Shown here piece after piece: positions 60,442 to 64,000 of a stretch of DNA of 64,000 nucleotides. The translations under genes and the position numbers were made by a program. Positions within the stretch are counted from its first letter, which is position 1. Each line of letters opens with the position of its first letter. Below the pieces are notes generated by a model. It ran no database searches. It saw nothing but the letters and a program-made list of their open reading frames with translations, and was not told the origin of the DNA. Source of the DNA: Takakia lepidozioides (Eukaryota > Streptophyta > Takakiopsida > Takakiales > Takakiaceae); NCBI GenBank assembly GCA_030704615.1, contig CM060732.1, positions 13,144,001 through 13,208,000 on the forward strand, read 5' to 3'.

Positions 60442-62645
60442 TCATCTAATCAATAGCTGCCAAATTTTCTTCAGACTCCCAGAATTCTTCATCACTTGAG
60501 AGCTTGCACCACTTGGAGAAACCAAAACACCTTGTCTCGTCTTGGGCAAATCATTCACAGGAATTATTGTGTCATTTGATCCGCCTTCTGCATCCACCAA
60601 ATGATCACTAGAAACCAGAAGAGCATTGCAATTTGCAGAATCTACTAATGTTTTTCCCTTATCCTTCCGAGCTTCTGCGGCTAATTTTTGTTCATATTCC
60701 ATTGCTGCACTCCAGCTAACATCACTGCCAGTTCCTGGCTCACGAGAAACTATATTTTGTAGAACCCTCTGCATTAATTCGTCATTCTCCCTGTCATACC
60801 TCATGTACCTTTCCAATGTGAGCAGGTACACCCAATGAGTTCAGGCGAGTCACACATGTTACACGAGCACTTTTATTGGAGAAAAACCTTTCTCACAACG
60901 AGGCAATTGTTGCACTAGTTGACCAAGCCCTTTGGCAACAGTTTTTAAACCGACGCGCGCTTTAGAGTACCACTGCAAGCACCCGATTGATATAATCACC
61001 ATCACATTAACTAATAGATATTAGCTACCACAAAATTTTGCCACATTAGGTACTTAGATTGAATCTGATATAAGCATACTAGATACAAGAATCTTATTAG
61101 CAAGAGCAAATCAAGCGAGCCAAAAGAAATGACATACCACATCAAGCTTGCGTGCATTGCCATCAATGGCACGGAGAAAAAGTAGATGCGGACCTGGCTC
61201 GGTATCAGTCCACTTTGGACGATGATCGTATAAGGATCGGAAAGTCTCATATACATCTGTGATTGACGATCTGACATGTTTTCTTAATCTCTCAGGTTGA
61301 CAGTGGGCTAGATCCACCTTATGGTTTTTTGATTGCCTCTCATCAAACTGAACAAATTTCCTCCTATCACATAACACACCAAAACTGAAGTCACAATCGA
61401 GCAGATTATATAGCTCTGAATGAGCCCGTACACCAAAATTTCTTTGACAAAAGAAAGCCGCTCTCAGTTGACACCGCATGGAGTGTCTCGTTGCATTTCA
61501 GGAAGCAATAGTAATGTTGTCTCGGCATCAGCCGTAAGGGCATTCGCCACGCGCCTCTTACGGCCAATTCCAACCTTTGTAGATCCTTGCACTGTTGTTC
61601 GACAAGACACTCTTACCTTCAGAAATCAGCAATCATAGAGAATATTGAACTTTTCTACATGCTGGCCTGTTGCGATGGATGCCTCAACTAACTCGCACAA
61701 ATAACTCGACCAATAGCCCGCAATAAACAGACGAGCCTGCACACAGTCAAGAGAAAAAATATAATCTGCAAGAGAGAAGACGTTCAAGAAAGAGAGAGTG
61801 AAAGAGAGAACTAGAAATTAGTCAAGAAAGAACTATAAATTATGCTCAATGGTAAAGAGAGAGAGAGCTAGAAATTACACTCACGTTTCCCCTGGATAAG
61901 GCTTTACATCTCGTTTTTGCACTTACAAGAAGAATGTACTTAGCAAGTTGCAAAGTTCCATAACATCCGTTCGAAACATCTCTGAAATGGAGAGATATGT
62001 GTTGAAATATGTGACACCTTCCGCCAGCAATCAAACTTGTTGCACACCCACTTGTCCATCTCTTTAGATTTTCTTTCCCCGCCCTTAGCGACTAGTTGCA
62101 CCTCACGTGCATCAAGCTCTCTGAAGCCTCGCCCAAGAATTTCAATATCTTCTCCACTAAGACCCCCGGACGGATTCTCCTCGCCGCTGCGCTCTCTCTC
62201 ATGAACATCAAGAAATGACTCTGCAGGCCGTAATACATCTTGCACAAACTCATCGTAACTCTCTAAGAATGGAGTCGAAATTCGGGTAATCGTCATCTCA
62301 ATTAGAAAGACCTGACACATGAATATCAGAAGACTGTAGATCCCTTTCAACAACGTCAACATTCGGCGCAATAGCTTCTGTGACAATGGTAACTGGCTCA
62401 AGGTCACGGTGGACTTTAGGCGCAATTAGTTCCAAGACAGATGAATCAATGACTCCTGCTGCGTGATTGACACATTGCACCACCACTGCATTCAATGCGC
62501 ATTGTACACTCCATTCAATTGGAACTAGTTGCGGAGTGCAATTTGTAATCTCACGAAAAGCTTCTCGATCTGACATGATAGAAACAACAACACAAAGGTA
62601 GATGTAATGATAGACACGGTGACAACGGTGGCCACGGCGGCCGTC
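60442..62645 (-). pseudogene. Multi-exon locus, possibly a hAT-like transposase relic
   Basis: On the minus strand, coding-like blocks follow one another: about 62298-62573 (MSDREAFREITNCTPQLVPI), 62050-62320, 61140-61479 (ending RAIDGNARKLDVV before a GTATGT donor), 60840-60980 and 60442-60831. The block at 60840-60980 reads GLGQLVQQLPRCEKGFSPIK, then a stop, then TRLNSLGVPAHIGK. This recalls the C-terminal dimerisation region of hAT transposases (CER..FS...H...RNRL), but the match is weak. The stop codon indicates a pseudogene. If it is not hAT-derived, it is an unrecognised plant gene. Confidence 0.35.
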
Positions 62646-62772
62646 GACCATGTACGTTGGAACGAGAACAGACAAGCACTACAGACAGAGTACATGAGCA
62701 AAATGAAGGGGTAAAAAGGGTGGGGCCTAGGGAGAGCCCTATTTATAGGTAGAATCGGTCCTCAAATTCCAT

Positions 62773-62904
62773 TGTACTAGTGAAGGCGCCCCCTAGGGCG
62801 CGTTCTGCACCCTAGTGCGCCATTATGGCTCGGCCCTACCGGGCCTCGCCACAAAGGCTTACTAGGGTGCAAAACACGCCCTAGGGGGCGCCTTCACTAG
62901 TACA
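62773..62904. mobile_element. GC-rich MITE with long terminal inverted repeats
   Basis: The ends read TGTACTAGTGAAGGCGCC and its complement; the inverted arms extend about 45 bases (62773-62822 and 62857-62904) with few mismatches, including CCCTAGGGCG and TGCACCCTAGT. The centre is a GC-rich hairpin (GGCTCGGCCCTACCGGGCC). With 132 bp and no coding capacity it fits a miniature inverted-repeat transposable element; the superfamily is not determined. Confidence 0.7.
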
Positions 62905-63009
62905 TAGGATTCGAGTTGAATGCGCACATGTGGGCCCGTGGTCAAATCCCACCCTTTCCAGTCTGATGCTCCTTGCCCCTCCTAGGGCCTAGCCCCTTCC
63001 TCCCGCTGC

Positions 63010-63240
63010 GTCGCTCCTTTGTTCCCCGCTCCCCTATCTGGTGAGTTTACGCTCCTTTGTTATTGCTCCCCGCTCCCTTGTGTTACTGCTTTCTTGTTAT
63101 GGCTCCCCCACTCCCATGTTATCGGACTTCTACTCCTATTCCCTCTTTCCGGGGGAGTGAGTTTATGCTCCCTTGTATTATTGCTCCCCCACAACCCTGT
63201 TCTCGGACTTCTATTCCTTCTTTCAGGGAGACAATAGCAG
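63010..63240. repeat. Direct repeats of about 118 bp
   Basis: GAGTTTACGCTCC near 63042 and GAGTTTATGCTCC near 63160 begin related blocks containing TTATTGCTCCCC. CGGACTTCTA and TCCCTCTTTC or TTCCTTCTTTC also recur in the second half. It is a diverged tandem duplication with no recognised coding content. Confidence 0.5.
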
Positions 63241-63520
63241 GCGAGCGGGAATAATAACAAGACAACAATGTAACAAGGCGTGACATACACGTAGGGCCTG
63301 CCATTTACATACGTAAGACATAAATTTGGAATTTATATATTACCTCTGACTGGTTAACATTTTCTTAAAAGGGTTGGATGAAGGATAAATTGATTTTTTT
63401 TTAAATTATTGGTAAGAGAATGAGTATAATTGTTTTAATTCAAAAATCTAGCAACAATGCCATAGCTATAATGCAGCATCGGATTAATCTTTTGTTGGAT
63501 GAATAAAACGATTAACATGG

Positions 63521-63754
63521 TTAGGAAGTTTGAAAGCAATCTATAGCTGGTTGCGTATGGAGATCCAACTTTTTCTTTAAATGACACATTGTATTTTGTC
63601 GCAGAAGCACAAAAGATTGTTTGTAATTCAAAAGAAAAGCCATTGAATCAAAGAGACAATCTCCGGCAACATAAGTATAGTCATGTTGTCGAACCAACCC
63701 TTCTTTTGACAACTCTGTATTAATGTCCCCGCACTTGAAATTGGTTTTATACAT
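63521..63754 (-). pseudogene. OTU-protease-like fragment
   Basis: The minus-strand frame contains DYTYVAGDCLFDSMAFLL, then about 10 residues later LRQNTMCHLKKKL. This matches the N-terminal part of the OTU cysteine-protease fold, D..GDG.CLF.S....L followed by LR....HL, with the catalytic Cys in GDCLF. The frame closes soon after, before the catalytic His region, so it is a fragment or one exon. OTU domains occur in plant deubiquitinases and in some transposons; which applies is unknown. Confidence 0.5.
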
Positions 63755-64000
63755 GAGACTGTCTTGTTGTGAAAGTCGAGATTATGGGCTCGAAATAACC
63801 CCCATGATTCGATCTGTCTTCAAAGACCATTTGGAATGGAGGACGTTTGAACTGTTCATCACATTTAATCATGATTCTTGCACTCGTTCAAGACCAAACA
63901 AATATCGAACAAGAAAGATAATCGGACAACAAAAAATAAGCTGTGAAATCTCCCCACAATCCTCCATTGGTCGCACTTTTAGACATTTTTTCAATGTATC
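63755..64000. other. Window end, nothing recognised
   Basis: No feature is recognised in the last 246 bases. If the OTU-like fragment belongs to a longer gene, its 5' part would be here or beyond the window. Confidence 0.3.

Overview
The window is nuclear DNA of a land plant. The evidence is long AT-rich introns with GT/AG junctions, an elongator tRNA-Met with the short intron typical of plants, a plant-type LRR-II receptor kinase, a plant F-box/kelch gene, pentatricopeptide (PPR) fragments, and LTR retrotransposons, one of them primed by initiator tRNA-Met. The mix of degenerate transposons, large introns and abundant PPR debris would fit a seed-free plant (moss, lycophyte or fern), but the sequence does not settle the lineage.

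Three protein-coding genes look intact. (1) At 2488-4218 (+), a three-exon gene for a 263-residue conserved plant protein of unknown function with a Lys/Arg-rich tail. (2) At 6909-15428 (-), a twelve-exon LRR-II receptor-like kinase of the NIK/SERK family, 626 residues, with every splice phase consistent; its introns are filled with a degenerate repeat family. (3) At 26303-27963 (+), a three-exon F-box/kelch gene, 409 residues. A tRNA-Met(CAT) gene lies at 48378-48462.

The rest is mainly mobile and repetitive DNA. From 17.6 to 22.6 kb an AT-rich tract contains a foldback-like element: inverted arms near 19.4-19.7 and 21.9-22.6 kb enclose about eleven tandem units of a 70-90 bp palindromic repeat. 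A LINE ORF1-like remnant follows at 22.8-23.3 kb.

The most striking structure is at 35.6-46.3 kb. A Ty3/gypsy retrotransposon (5' LTR, primer-binding site, gag, protease, reverse transcriptase, RNase H, truncated 3' LTR, no integrase) has a 6314-bp CACTA DNA transposon inserted in its 5' LTR. The CACTA element is bounded by near-identical 30-bp terminal inverted repeats and a 3-bp ATG target duplication. The retrotransposon's own 3' LTR preserves the uninterrupted target. The element encodes no recognisable transposase but carries host-gene fragments, tandemly amplified PPR segments and a spliced RCC1-repeat piece, so it is a gene-capturing (Pack-type) CACTA.

Downstream are a tandem array with palindromic cores (50.5-51 kb), a second fragment of the same gypsy LTR (51.6 kb), a decayed Ty1/copia pol region (52.6-55.4 kb), a tRNA-derived SINE (59.4 kb; relatives at 6.2, 17.4 and 34.1 kb), a possible hAT-like relic (60.4-62.6 kb), a GC-rich MITE (62.8 kb) and an OTU-protease-like fragment (63.5 kb).
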